Shown one piece after another: positions 16,708 to 26,384 of a DNA stretch of 64,000 bases (its first letter is position 1; the number at the start of each line of letters is the position of its first letter). A program made the position numbers and the translations under genes. This DNA is from an uncultured Clostridia bacterium. Lineage in GTDB: Bacteria > Bacillota > Clostridia > Saccharofermentanales > Saccharofermentanaceae. The stretch is from contig CAMJPC010000009.1 of the NCBI GenBank assembly GCA_946407705.1, positions 1-64,000 of the forward strand. The letters are read 5' to 3'. The notes below the pieces were generated by a model, which was not told where the DNA came from, made no database searches, and saw only the letters and a list, made by a program, of their open reading frames with translations.

Positions 16708-18348
16708 ATGAGCGTTGACGGTTTAGCTTTGGCTGACATTACCGCTTCTCTTGAATCATTTGACGGTATTCGTTTTTCCGGAGATGCTTTTTCTACTCTC
16801 TGCAATCAACTATCAATTTCCAAGATAGAAGACTTTGTCTATACTGACGGCAAGCTTATCAAGCGCACAGTCACTTACATTAATGGCGATTCCGATGCTG
16901 AATATATCGATAACAACATCAATTGCGTTGATGGCGTAAACGTTGTTGTACGCTATTACCGTCACAATTTCGCGCCCGTCAATGATTCCAACAGGAACGA
17001 TATGACTGCCGTATTCTGCAAAGCTGTCAGCGATTGTATCGCGCTCTCCCGCATCAAGGAATTGTTCGGCAATATGAGATATATCAATCCTGATACCGGT
17101 TTGCATAATCTCAATTATTACCATATGGCAATCCGCAAGATCATGGAATCAGAAGACCGGTTTATGTTCTCCTGCGCTTTCATCAGCCTTAAGGGATTTA
17201 ACCAGCTCAACCGTTTCTTCGGTTCCGATATTACCGGCAAGGCTATCAAGATGTTCGCTCAGAAGATCGATGGCTTTGTTAATAAAGAGGCCGGTGAATT
17301 TGCTGTTCATGTCGGCGGCGACAACTTCGTGGTTGTCATCCATACTTCTTCCCTTGAGTCACTTAAGACTTTCCTTTCAGCTGTTCAGGTAACACTTGAA
17401 AGTGATGGCGAGAGTTTCTCTCATATCGTTTCTGCAAGAGCCGGCATTACAAACATAATGCCCAGACACATGACATCAAATGATGTTCTCGGAGAGTGCT
17501 CAATTACACTTCAGATCGCTAGACGAAGCGGCGAAGACTTTGTCATGTTCTCCGAATTTGATTCTGCACACGACAATCAGAAGAATATCTCGAAAACGAT
17601 CTCTCAGGCCGTTGATGACAACAAATTCCTCATCTATTACCAGCCTGTTGTTGCAACTGAAGGCAAACCTTCGCTCTTTGAGGCTGAGGCTCTTGCCAGA
17701 TGGCCCCGCGACGGAAGGATCACCGCACCTGACGAATTCATCGAATATGCAAGAAATTCCGGTATCGTTACAAAGATCGATTTCCATGTCCTTCGTAAAG
17801 TTTGCGAAGCCATTAAGAATTGGCAGGCTGCAGATTTTAAACTTGTACCCATCACCTGTAATTTCGCAAGTAAGAATCTTTTCAATTCAAAACTTGTTTC
17901 TGACATTATCGATATCATTGATGAGCATGAAGTAGACAGAAAGCTTATCGGCATTGAGTTCTCCGAACCTGATTTCAAAGGCGGAAGAATCCTTCTTACA
18001 CAGGCAGCTCAGGAACTCTCCGATAAAGGCGTTAAAGTCACCATCGATAAGTTCGGTCTTGGAAGGTCTTCCCTTGATCTTCTTCAGGATCTTAAAGCTG
18101 ATTATCTCAAGTTCGACTTCGGTCAGCTTTCACTTGACGATCCCCGCGGAAGCATAATCGTTAAAGACATGATCAATCTTGCAGAACTTCTCGGATTTAC
18201 CGTTATATGTAAAGGCGTTAAGACAAGAGAAGTCGCAAATGAACTCATGCTTTGCGGCTGCACCCGCTTCCAGTCGTTTATTTACGATAAGCCTTTAAGC
18301 GAGAGATTCTTTGAACGAAGGCTTAAGAATCCGGTTTATACCGATTAA
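16708..18348 (+). CDS. Degenerate GGDEF-EAL protein
   Basis: A 546-residue protein. An N-terminal region (1-120) of unknown type precedes a GGDEF domain (about 125-285) and an EAL domain (about 298-540). The diguanylate cyclase motif is GGDNF (about 203-207), so the catalytic Glu is replaced by Asn. In the EAL half, E327-A-L, N385, E417, K468 and Q522 remain. The paired DD is DK (447-448), and the EGVE motif reads KGVK (Lys at about 502 for Glu). Both enzyme activities are therefore probably lost; it may act as a c-di-GMP sensor or scaffold. No membrane segment. GAGGTG ribosome site. It is followed closely by an aminotransferase gene. Confidence 0.85.
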   Translation: MSVDGLALADITASLESFDGIRFSGDAFSTLCNQLSISKIEDFVYTDGKLIKRTVTYINGDSDAEYIDNNINCVDGVNVVVRYYRHNFAPVNDSNRNDMTAVFCKAVSDCIALSRIKELFGNMRYINPDTGLHNLNYYHMAIRKIMESEDRFMFSCAFISLKGFNQLNRFFGSDITGKAIKMFAQKIDGFVNKEAGEFAVHVGGDNFVVVIHTSSLESLKTFLSAVQVTLESDGESFSHIVSARAGITNIMPRHMTSNDVLGECSITLQIARRSGEDFVMFSEFDSAHDNQKNISKTISQAVDDNKFLIYYQPVVATEGKPSLFEAEALARWPRDGRITAPDEFIEYARNSGIVTKIDFHVLRKVCEAIKNWQAADFKLVPITCNFASKNLFNSKLVSDIIDIIDEHEVDRKLIGIEFSEPDFKGGRILLTQAAQELSDKGVKVTIDKFGLGRSSLDLLQDLKADYLKFDFGQLSLDDPRGSIIVKDMINLAELLGFTVICKGVKTREVANELMLCGCTRFQSFIYDKPLSERFFERRLKNPVYTD

Positions 18349-18388
18349 ATATTCACTTGTATTTTTATAGTTTTTGGAGGTGTCCTTT

Positions 18389-19579
18389 ATGATTTCAGAA
18401 AGGCTTAAGAAACAGTTGGCCGGCGGTTCGGCAATCCGTAAGATGTTTGAAGAAGGTAATCGTCTTAAAGCAATCTACGGTCCCGATAAAGTTTACGATT
18501 TCTCTATCGGCAATCCCGATCTTGAACCTCCTCATGAAGTTAGCGATGCATTAAAGGAACTCGCTTCCAATCCTACACCCGGTATGCACGGATACATGAG
18601 CAACAGTGGTTATGAATCAACCCGTGCTGCCATTGCTGCCAAGAAATCCGCTGAGTCCGGTCTGGAAATCAAAAGTGATGCCATCTGCATGACTGTAGGC
18701 GCTGCTTCAGCTATGAATGATGTTCTTCATTCACTTCTTGATCCTGAGGATGAAGTAATTGTCATAGCTCCTTACTTCATGGAATATAACGGATATATCG
18801 CAAATCATGGCGGAAAAGCAGTAATCGTCCAGACCGATGATAAGTTCATGCCTGTCATCAGCAGTATTGAAGCTGCCATCACAGCTAAGACAAAGGCGAT
18901 TATCATTAATTCACCTAATAATCCTTCCGGTGTTGTTTATCCTTCATCCCTCCTTTCTGAACTGAATGATATGCTCAAAGCACAGGATCATGTTATCCAT
19001 GTCATTTCCGATGAGCCTTATATCGATCTCGTTTACGACGGAATGACTGTTCCCTGTGCACTTAAATACATTGATAATCTGATCATTTGTTTCTCCTGGA
19101 GTAAGTCTCTTTCACTCCCCGGCGAGAGAATCGGTTATACACTCGTTTCTCCAAAGAATGCTGATTATGCTGATCTTACAGCTGCTATCGTTTTATCGAA
19201 CAGAACTCTCGGAAGCGTCAACGCACCTGCTATCTGGCAGCGCGTAATCGAGAAATCCCTCAACGCTAAAGTTGATGTTTCCAATTACGAGAACCGTCGT
19301 AATCTTCTCTATTCAAATATCGTCGATGCTGGTTTTGATTCAGTAAAGCCTAACGGAGCACTCTATATCTTCATGAATACTCCGGAAGGCCTCACCGATG
19401 ATCAATTCGCAGAATTGTGCGCTTCCAAGAATCTGTTGCTCGTTAAGGGTTCCAGTTTCTCCAGGCCCGGTTACTGCAGGCTCGCTTTCTGCGTTTCAGA
19501 GTCGACAATAAGGAATTCACGTCAAGCTTTCTTCGAGATTGCTGATGAGCTCGGAATTTCGCACCGTGCTTCACTCTGA
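18389..19579 (+). CDS. PLP-dependent aminotransferase, class I/II (AspC-like)
   Basis: A 396-residue fold-type I aminotransferase. FSIGNPDLEPP, NSPNNPSG and CFSWSKSLSLPGERIGY (the PLP lysine) are all family signatures, with the substrate-carboxylate Arg in GYCRLAFCVS. I start at the ATG at 18389 because GGAGG lies 9 bases before it; an in-frame TTG at 18374 overlaps that site. It is 40 bases after the GGDEF/EAL gene and probably co-transcribed. Its last 137 bases are overlapped by the antisense surface-protein gene. Precise amino donor unknown. Confidence 0.88.
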   Translation: MISERLKKQLAGGSAIRKMFEEGNRLKAIYGPDKVYDFSIGNPDLEPPHEVSDALKELASNPTPGMHGYMSNSGYESTRAAIAAKKSAESGLEIKSDAICMTVGAASAMNDVLHSLLDPEDEVIVIAPYFMEYNGYIANHGGKAVIVQTDDKFMPVISSIEAAITAKTKAIIINSPNNPSGVVYPSSLLSELNDMLKAQDHVIHVISDEPYIDLVYDGMTVPCALKYIDNLIICFSWSKSLSLPGERIGYTLVSPKNADYADLTAAIVLSNRTLGSVNAPAIWQRVIEKSLNAKVDVSNYENRRNLLYSNIVDAGFDSVKPNGALYIFMNTPEGLTDDQFAELCASKNLLLVKGSSFSRPGYCRLAFCVSESTIRNSRQAFFEIADELGISHRASL

Positions 19580-22500
19580 AAGCCAATCCCATAGGCCCTG
19601 CCGCTGAGCAGATAAGTAATAATCCGATTACCATGACAGGAGACGTACCGGCTCCTGTTTTTGGTATTCCGGGATGATTATATTTCAGTGTCTGATCTTT
19701 ATTCTTGAGATCTGCGTGCCTTACAACCTCAATGTCCTCCTTTTGTATTCCGGACTTTATCTCTTCTTCTGTTGCCACATCATATATGTTTTCGAAAATA
19801 ACTACCGATTCACCGAATTCCAAAGTTTCAGTATTAAATGTCAGCGGTACTTCTACAGTTCCGTTACTGCTTACCGGCTTAAACAGGACGCTGTTGGTTA
19901 CCGGTTTTCCGTCATTTAACATTGGTTTGCCATTTGATCTGTAAAGCGTTGCCACTGCACGGTAAGTATTTCCGACCGTGAATCCTTTATACGAGACCTT
20001 ATCTTTGATATTTGTTTTGGCAGCATAATCTGTTATGTTCTTCGTCCCCTTCGAACTGTTGGCAACTGTAGATGCAGTAGCTCTAAATACAGTCTGTTCT
20101 ATATCGTTTATGTCTTCGTGTGCTGCTATTATTGTTTTGCTCTTTGAATCTAAGAGTTTTTCGAATACAACAAATGCTGTATAGTCTTTTGTCAGTTTAA
20201 CTTTCTCGAATCTTATCTCAATTGAACCATCGGATCTTTCAGGAACGAAATCGATCGTTTTAGTGTATTTATTTCCATCTGAATCAACATATGCTTTACC
20301 GCTCGATTTATTCATCAATGTGCCTGTAAGCTGATACTTCCTGCCGGGCTTTAATCCCGAATAAGTAACAATATCAGTTATATCCGCAGTTTCAGAATAA
20401 GTAAGTGTTTTAGTTTTATTTGTTGTATCCCGAGCAGATGTCTTGATTCCCGGTACTGTTACAGTCTGGTCAACATCTGTGAGATCGAAATGGGTCATTA
20501 TATCTATACCGTCTGAAGAAAGACTTTCACCGGCAACGATTGAGCCTGAAAGAGCTGTTGTATCTACGTGTTCGAAAACAACTTTGACATATCCGTCTTT
20601 CTTGTCTGCTTTGAATTCAACAGATGCTGTATACGGTTTGCCGTTCGAATTAAGCAGTTTCTTGCCGGTTGCTTTTTCGAGCAGCGTTCCTGATATCTTA
20701 TACGTCTTCCCTATTATCAGATTTTTATAAGTTACATAATCAGTAAGTGACACGTCTTTTCCATATGAAGTGAGTTTCGAATTATCTTTATTTGAGTATT
20801 CATCTATCTTTCCATCGATCAGCTCGGTTTTTATGAACGGGACCGATACCTGCTGTTCAGCATTGTTTATGTCATCATGTTTGGCGTAAAGGATTTCTTT
20901 CCCTGAGCTGTCAATGATGTACAATTCCTCCATTACCGTTAAAGTCTCTCCTCCAAGCTTGGAGGCATCTATAACAAAAGGGATCATTATTGTTCCGCTT
21001 CTTTCATCTTCTGTTTTGATCTCAAAGATCTTATCTACCGGCTTTAGTATTTCCGTTCCGTCGGATTTGACTATCCACGCCTTAATCTTATATTGATATC
21101 CCATTATTAGATTCTTATACGTCAATTTATCAGTGATACTGACACCACATACTGCTGCTATCTGTTTTGAACCATTTGCGGTACTGACTGCTGTAGTTGA
21201 AATAGATGTTACATAATCATTGAAGTATTCGATTGCACCGTCTTTAATGTCAGTTACCGTGTTTTCGAAAAGCGTTGTTTTGTAGGCCTGCGTTAATGCA
21301 GGATCGTTATTCGAGCCTTTAACTATATCTTTAGCAAACCGTATTATTATTACTTTGATCTCTTTACTGGCTTTCATTCCTGACGGAGCTTTGATCTCTG
21401 ATATGACATAAGTTCCCTGAGGTACTATGTAATTACCTTTTGAATCAACAAAGAGCTTATCTCCTCCTGAATGATGCGTTTCATCATAGAAAACCTTTCC
21501 GTCAGCATCTGTTTTGAATAACCATTTCTTCGATGGCGTCTTATCTTTATGTGTCCCGTTTTCATAGAAACCTGCATAGTAATCAAGTTCAAACTCAATG
21601 CCATCCAAAGGAACCATTGATAATATGTCATCAGAAACATCAGTACTTTTGACCTTCTTTATGAGCCAATCAAATCTGGTAAATACCGGTTCATCTTTAA
21701 ATTCGATCTCGTTTCTTATACCATCACTGACAGTAAACATGATCTCATTCTTATCAAGATAAAGACCGTAGCCGGAATGAATCTCTTTTGCAATATAATC
21801 ACCTTCAGGCAGGAATATCGAACCGTCGCTGTTTAACTGGTTTGGAACAGTTATCCCGTCAGCATATTTAAATTGAGCCACATTACCGTCTTTTCCGAAA
21901 GTAATGCTTAATATCTGCTTACCATTATCCTTATAACAGATCTCGTATTCAGTTCCTTCAGGTGAATAAAGGCTCAGATCAACAACATGATCTTCACAAG
22001 GGTTTATCTTTTTCCTGAAGTAAGCTTTACCTGTCTTATATTCTTCGGTGAGATGGATACTTTCATCAAGTATCTGATATATCGTTGCATCGCCCGAATA
22101 ATATGTGACTGCCTCATTTCCTTCCTGATGTATCTTAACAAGCAATGGTTTATCAGGGCCGGGCACTCTGTAACCGTCAGGAGCTGATATTTCTTTAATT
22201 ACATATGTGCCAATAGGGAGCACTGTTCCGGAATCGATATGACTCATATATTCATTTTCAGCGCCTTCAGCCAATCTAAGGCTGCTGATTTCGTAAACTG
22301 TTCCGTTTAGTCTGTCTTCAGAATCTTTGATCAAAGCAGAACCTTTGCACTCGATAAGTCTGTTTCCGTCTTTGTCATAGATATCTTTATAACTGTCAAT
22401 GCTTACGGAATCATAGTACTCAACTCTGAATACTGCTCCCTGCAATGATTTTTCCGTTATGCTGTTCCATCCTGATGTATCCTTTTTCAAGATCCTTAAC

Positions 22501-24614
22501 TTAAGTGATTTGCCAAGTGGTTCGTCTTTGAGTTTTACCGTGTACAATCCGGTTGAATCTGCTTTGGAGAAATTCACATTGTACTTTACCGGATCCAGAA
22601 TAAAACCTTTACCAGCTGAAATTTCGCAAACATAATAACTTGTACTGTAATCCTTGATCTCAAACACATCTGTCTTACCTTCAGCGTCAATGACAAATTC
22701 ATGCACCAAAGTTCCCGAAGCCTTATAAAGACCGTATTTAGTTCCTTCAATTGAATAACATGCATTGTTAAAAGTCATTTCGGGTGCTGATGATGCTTTC
22801 GTAACGGTAACCTTAATATCTCTGTAAAATGTCTCATAATTCAGGGCAGCAACATGAGTGTATGTTTTGCTCCCGGATCCGCCTTCAGATTTGGAATACG
22901 GCACACCTGCTGTCTGATCGCCTCCGGGTGCGTCATATACCTTTTTACCCGAACCTGCATATATTGCAGCGTGGGTCCATACAAAGCCTGAAGATTTGTA
23001 ACCGCCGAAAAGAAGAATACTCCCTTTCTTGGCGCCTAACTTTTTGATCGCTGCCGTAAGACCGCCTGCTTTCTTTATATTTATGCCGCCGGGATGACCA
23101 ATCGCATGGGGAGATTTTTCAGACCATGTGGTACAACCGTCAACAAGGTGATATCTGGAATTTGACAGGCTGGTTCCGTTGTAAGTCACGTTGCCGTTGC
23201 TTCTTTTGAGACCGGATATCTTTCCGTTTGTAACCTTTAATCCAGATATGAGATGCAAAGCCTGTGCATATGCGAGATTAACATATCTCATACAGTCAGC
23301 CTGGCCGTTACCCGTACCGTATTCCACACCTTTCATTGCTTTGCACGCTGCAATTACGGCCGTTCCAAAGTCTTGAGATCTGTGGTATCCGACTGCATAG
23401 AGCTCTTTGGCTGTAGGCCAGGTCATAGATGATTTGTTTATCGAAAACTCAGGTTCTTCATTTCCCTCCTGCTGTGTGTTTTCAGACTCTGCTTCTGATT
23501 CACTTTCTTTTTCGCTTTCAGTAGCAGACTCTGATTCATTTTCTTCTTTCTTTTCACGATATTCAGTTGCGCATTCTGATGTCTTACCGGAGATCATAAG
23601 GCCTGCGAATATTGCCGCGGCTTCAGAGGTTGATCCTGACCGGACATAATAATCTACTGCTTTTCCGTAATTTGATTTATCGATTTTATATCCGTCGCCG
23701 TCTATCGATCCTACCGTTATGACGTTTTTTATGCCTGCAGGGATATATCCAGATGCGTCACTGTTATTATTGCCTGCTGATGCTATTACCTTGATGCCTT
23801 GTTTTATTGCCTCTTCTACCAGCGAAATGAATCCTTCGTAGTCACCGCTATTCTTCAACGAAATGGCCATGAGGATATAGTCAACTTTATGATCGATCGC
23901 ATACCTTAGTCCGGCATAGACGTCTGAAAGTTTACCCTTTCCGTTATCTCCAATGGCTTTGATCGAAATTATATATGCTTCATCAGTCTGACCCAGGATA
24001 AGCGATGACATGGATGTTCCGTGTCCGTTTTTATCAGAACCGTCATCTCCCAAGACCGATATCTTCTCGTTTGCAAGATCAGAACCAGTATCAATGATCG
24101 CTATCCTGGTTTTGGCATTTGGATTTACCTTGATTTCTCTAAAGACAAACTTGTTTTCATCAGAGCAAAGTCCAACATTTGCATCAATACTGTAATCGAT
24201 GTCTTTCTTATCAAGCGTCTTGAGTGCAGCTTCATAATCCTTCTTGTTCTTAAATGACATTACACACGAGCCGCCATAATCGACACCTTCAGCTCCTGAT
24301 ATGTCAGGCATTCCCTTCTTTGAAGAAGCAGCGATCCTGTACTGTTTAGGAAGTTTGGATACCTTCTTGACGAATTCTTTTCCGTTGCGCGCTTCCGTTA
24401 TGGTATCTTTGGTTTGCGTTTCAGGTGTTTTTCCCGTTGCGATCGTGGTCGGTATAACCGATTCGGAATGAGAAGCTTGCGAAGCTTCGGAAGATTCGGT
24501 TACCTGTGTCTCTTCCTTATTCACATCTGCATTTACCGGTGTGAACATCAAAAGCTGATTAACGATCAGAAGCAGTATCAAAATGATATATGGCAGTTTT
24601 TTATTCCTTTTCAT
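19443..24614 (-). CDS. Giant surface protein: subtilase, NlpC/P60-like domain, SpaA-like and T-Q ester-type repeats, sortase motif
   Basis: 1723 residues. A signal peptide (1-29) leads to a subtilisin-like S8 domain with D175 (IIDTG), H198 (NGHGT), the oxyanion N282 (ASAGNN) and a Ser near 330 (GSTSEAAA replaces GTSMAAP). A Glu/Ser-rich linker (about 355-385) follows, then an NlpC/P60-like cysteine domain (C441 in QADCMRYVNLAY, H548 in WTHAAIY). About 600-1190 are SpaA/Cna-B-like folds (GTYVIKEISAPDGY, GTYVISEIKAPSGM). Four VaFE/T-Q ester-type repeats end in patterns such as EDINDIEQTV. A sorting signal IPKTG (about 1650) and a hydrophobic helix follow. A 44-residue basic tail after the helix is encoded antisense to the aminotransferase gene, which is odd for a sortase substrate. 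Start chosen on GGAGG. Likely a cell-wall adhesin or hydrolase. It follows the DUF5688 gene by 15 bases. Confidence 0.82.
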   Translation of the reverse strand: MKRNKKLPYIILILLLIVNQLLMFTPVNADVNKEETQVTESSEASQASHSESVIPTTIATGKTPETQTKDTITEARNGKEFVKKVSKLPKQYRIAASSKKGMPDISGAEGVDYGGSCVMSFKNKKDYEAALKTLDKKDIDYSIDANVGLCSDENKFVFREIKVNPNAKTRIAIIDTGSDLANEKISVLGDDGSDKNGHGTSMSSLILGQTDEAYIISIKAIGDNGKGKLSDVYAGLRYAIDHKVDYILMAISLKNSGDYEGFISLVEEAIKQGIKVIASAGNNNSDASGYIPAGIKNVITVGSIDGDGYKIDKSNYGKAVDYYVRSGSTSEAAAIFAGLMISGKTSECATEYREKKEENESESATESEKESESEAESENTQQEGNEEPEFSINKSSMTWPTAKELYAVGYHRSQDFGTAVIAACKAMKGVEYGTGNGQADCMRYVNLAYAQALHLISGLKVTNGKISGLKRSNGNVTYNGTSLSNSRYHLVDGCTTWSEKSPHAIGHPGGINIKKAGGLTAAIKKLGAKKGSILLFGGYKSSGFVWTHAAIYAGSGKKVYDAPGGDQTAGVPYSKSEGGSGSKTYTHVAALNYETFYRDIKVTVTKASSAPEMTFNNACYSIEGTKYGLYKASGTLVHEFVIDAEGKTDVFEIKDYSTSYYVCEISAGKGFILDPVKYNVNFSKADSTGLYTVKLKDEPLGKSLKLRILKKDTSGWNSITEKSLQGAVFRVEYYDSVSIDSYKDIYDKDGNRLIECKGSALIKDSEDRLNGTVYEISSLRLAEGAENEYMSHIDSGTVLPIGTYVIKEISAPDGYRVPGPDKPLLVKIHQEGNEAVTYYSGDATIYQILDESIHLTEEYKTGKAYFRKKINPCEDHVVDLSLYSPEGTEYEICYKDNGKQILSITFGKDGNVAQFKYADGITVPNQLNSDGSIFLPEGDYIAKEIHSGYGLYLDKNEIMFTVSDGIRNEIEFKDEPVFTRFDWLIKKVKSTDVSDDILSMVPLDGIEFELDYYAGFYENGTHKDKTPSKKWLFKTDADGKVFYDETHHSGGDKLFVDSKGNYIVPQGTYVISEIKAPSGMKASKEIKVIIIRFAKDIVKGSNNDPALTQAYKTTLFENTVTDIKDGAIEYFNDYVTSISTTAVSTANGSKQIAAVCGVSITDKLTYKNLIMGYQYKIKAWIVKSDGTEILKPVDKIFEIKTEDERSGTIMIPFVIDASKLGGETLTVMEELYIIDSSGKEILYAKHDDINNAEQQVSVPFIKTELIDGKIDEYSNKDNSKLTSYGKDVSLTDYVTYKNLIIGKTYKISGTLLEKATGKKLLNSNGKPYTASVEFKADKKDGYVKVVFEHVDTTALSGSIVAGESLSSDGIDIMTHFDLTDVDQTVTVPGIKTSARDTTNKTKTLTYSETADITDIVTYSGLKPGRKYQLTGTLMNKSSGKAYVDSDGNKYTKTIDFVPERSDGSIEIRFEKVKLTKDYTAFVVFEKLLDSKSKTIIAAHEDINDIEQTVFRATASTVANSSKGTKNITDYAAKTNIKDKVSYKGFTVGNTYRAVATLYRSNGKPMLNDGKPVTNSVLFKPVSSNGTVEVPLTFNTETLEFGESVVIFENIYDVATEEEIKSGIQKEDIEVVRHADLKNKDQTLKYNHPGIPKTGAGTSPVMVIGLLLICSAAGPMGLAFRVKHGAKFRAHQQSRRKLDVNSLLSTLKRRKRACSNRAWRNWNP

Positions 24615-24629
24615 ATAACTGCCTCCGTC

Positions 24630-25592
24630 TTAAGACACATCTTCTTCGATCGATGCCCTGGATATTCTGCGATCACTTAATGAGAAAAGATAAATACTGT
24701 CAGAAAGCCTTTCAGACGGTCTTACACTCTCGTAATTCGTTGTCTTAACGATATTTGCAAGTCTGTTTTGCTTCACATAAGTCTCGGCTGAAAGCACGAT
24801 GAGATCATGAACGGATGAAGGCAGAATGTAACAGTCTGTACCGATCTTTTCGGCAACTTCTGCGATTACGTCTTCATAAAGGAGTGCATTAGCTCCGAAA
24901 AAGTCGTGACGGTTTGTAAGCACGTATACACGTTCTTTTTCCGGAGTCTTCGTGTAACCCGGAAATGCTTCCTTGATCTCTGTCTCATCCGCGCCCCATT
25001 TACGCATCAAGCGTCTCATCATCACTTCTATCCTTTCTGCTTTGAATGGAAAGAGCCTCTTGGTATTTACGTATGCGAAATCGTACAATTCATCTTCGGT
25101 AAACCCTTCCGCCGCGGCTATATCATTCGTTATAAGAAATCCCGATACACCGTTGTTACTGATCCCTGTAATAGCCCTGTAAACGACAGATAGATCCTCG
25201 AAATTCCTGTGAGGGCACCTTGTAAGCATTTCGATGTTATCTGCGGTGTTTACTATCTGAAAAACTATCTTTTCCTTCACCTTGGAGAAGTCCAGGGACA
25301 GGATGTTCTTAGGAATGTACTTGATCGATTCCTCAAGATAAACAGCCTGTTCTGCCATCGTCTTCTCGAACGATCCCGATTCCTCATACTGTGCATAGAG
25401 CCTCTCCATATAGAAGGTCGGTGCAATGAATGATTTACAAGGTGCCTTTGGCTTGATCGCTATCCCTGTAAGCACTTCGTTGAGCTTAGGCACCTGATGA
25501 AGCTCAAGCTTGCAATCAGAGTATTTCTCAGGCAGATAATCAATTAATTCATTCATTACCCGCTCTTGAAACTCTTCGTAACTCATCAACAT
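24630..25592 (-). CDS. DUF5688-family protein
   Basis: 320 residues resembling DUF5688 proteins of Clostridia (SYEEFQERVMNELIDYLP, then KLELHQVPKLNEVLTGIAIKP, later LTNRHDFFGANALLYEDVI). No membrane segment or known catalytic motif is visible. The start at ATG 25592 is decided by AGGAGG 8 bases upstream; the frame is open farther 5' but runs through the attenuator-like hairpin at 25629-25664. It is the first gene of a two-gene unit with the giant surface protein. Function unknown. Confidence 0.8.
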   Translation of the reverse strand: MLMSYEEFQERVMNELIDYLPEKYSDCKLELHQVPKLNEVLTGIAIKPKAPCKSFIAPTFYMERLYAQYEESGSFEKTMAEQAVYLEESIKYIPKNILSLDFSKVKEKIVFQIVNTADNIEMLTRCPHRNFEDLSVVYRAITGISNNGVSGFLITNDIAAAEGFTEDELYDFAYVNTKRLFPFKAERIEVMMRRLMRKWGADETEIKEAFPGYTKTPEKERVYVLTNRHDFFGANALLYEDVIAEVAEKIGTDCYILPSSVHDLIVLSAETYVKQNRLANIVKTTNYESVRPSERLSDSIYLFSLSDRRISRASIEEDVS

Positions 25593-25628
25593 AAATATGT
25601 CCTCCTGACTGATTTTTACGCATGAAAA

Positions 25629-25664
25629 AACGCACCCACGAACCAAAGGTTCGAAAGGTGCGTT
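25629..25664 (-). terminator. Terminator hairpin in the DUF5688 leader (possible attenuator)
   Basis: AACGCACC pairs with GGTGCGTT and, inside, CGAACC pairs with GGTTCG around an AAA loop. On the minus strand it is followed by TTTTTT. It lies 18 bases downstream of the -10 box of a good promoter and 36 bases before the DUF5688 start. It can end the rsgA-rpe-thiN transcript and also stop new transcripts. Confidence 0.75.
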
Positions 25665-25681
25665 CATTCATTTGCATTATC

Positions 25682-25710
25682 AGTATAAGAGGTTATCTAG
25701 TCTCATTCAA
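25682..25710 (-). promoter_or_regulatory. Promoter of the DUF5688-surface protein unit
   Basis: Minus-strand TTGAAT (25705-25710), a 17-base spacer and TATACT (25682-25687). RNA would begin about 25675 and immediately include the hairpin at 25629-25664. Confidence 0.65.
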
Positions 25711-25733
25711 TATCTAAAAGTCTCAACTTTTCA

Positions 25734-26384
25734 TCACTCATTATTAGTAACGATTACAGCAAGCAATCCCTCTTTTATTGATACCGTAAACTCGGAAACA
25801 CCGTCTTTTGGCCTGTTTGAAAAAGACAGAGATTTACCGAATGACAATGTTGCATTGTCCAGCGGATAATAAAGACCTTTTAAAGTAACCCCTTCCACGT
25901 TTTTATCGGCAGACAAAGGTACTAAAGAAACAGATGAATCATTGCCCCATTTATCGAGTTTAAGCGTAACAGAATCATTGCCTGAAAGGAAATTGACTTC
26001 GGTCACGCCATCATCAAGAACGATGTTACGGCCTTCAGAATAAAGCTTTGCCGCAATCTGGATATTGGCGATTATGTGATCGAGCCTTCCTGTCAGAGGG
26101 CATACGACCGTTACACTGTCATCCTCCGGAATAAATGTCAGAGCGATTTCAGTATCCGTCATGTCCTTTTCGACAGGATATTTCATGATGGGAATTCCGG
26201 TTTCCTTTATTGATTCCAATCCCTCTTCGCTGACTGAATCCATGTCTCCTACAGCCATTTCGGGTGTAATGCCGTATTTGAGACAGAAATCTATGCCCCT
26301 GTCTGCTGCGATAACATGATCTTTACCGATAATATCAGCGGCCTTTGAAGTAAGCGGGCCGCCTGTTATCACATAGTAATGCAT
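25734..26384 (-). CDS. thiN: Thiamine pyrophosphokinase
   Basis: Transfers pyrophosphate from ATP to thiamine to make thiamine diphosphate. The 216-residue protein has the family pattern ITGGPLTSKAADII, AADRGIDFCLKYGITPEMAVGDMDSV, KDMTDTEIAL and CPLTGRLDHIIANI. The C-terminal beta-barrel is more divergent. It overlaps rpe by 16 bases and is the last gene of the rlmN-prkC-rsgA-rpe group, its usual place in Firmicutes. No TPP riboswitch precedes it. Confidence 0.92.
   Translation of the reverse strand: MHYYVITGGPLTSKAADIIGKDHVIAADRGIDFCLKYGITPEMAVGDMDSVSEEGLESIKETGIPIMKYPVEKDMTDTEIALTFIPEDDSVTVVCPLTGRLDHIIANIQIAAKLYSEGRNIVLDDGVTEVNFLSGNDSVTLKLDKWGNDSSVSLVPLSADKNVEGVTLKGLYYPLDNATLSFGKSLSFSNRPKDGVSEFTVSIKEGLLAVIVTNNE

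Noticed and set aside
25593-25667. N-terminal extension of the DUF5688 protein
   Set aside because: The extra codons run through the terminator hairpin and lie ahead of the AGGAGG site.
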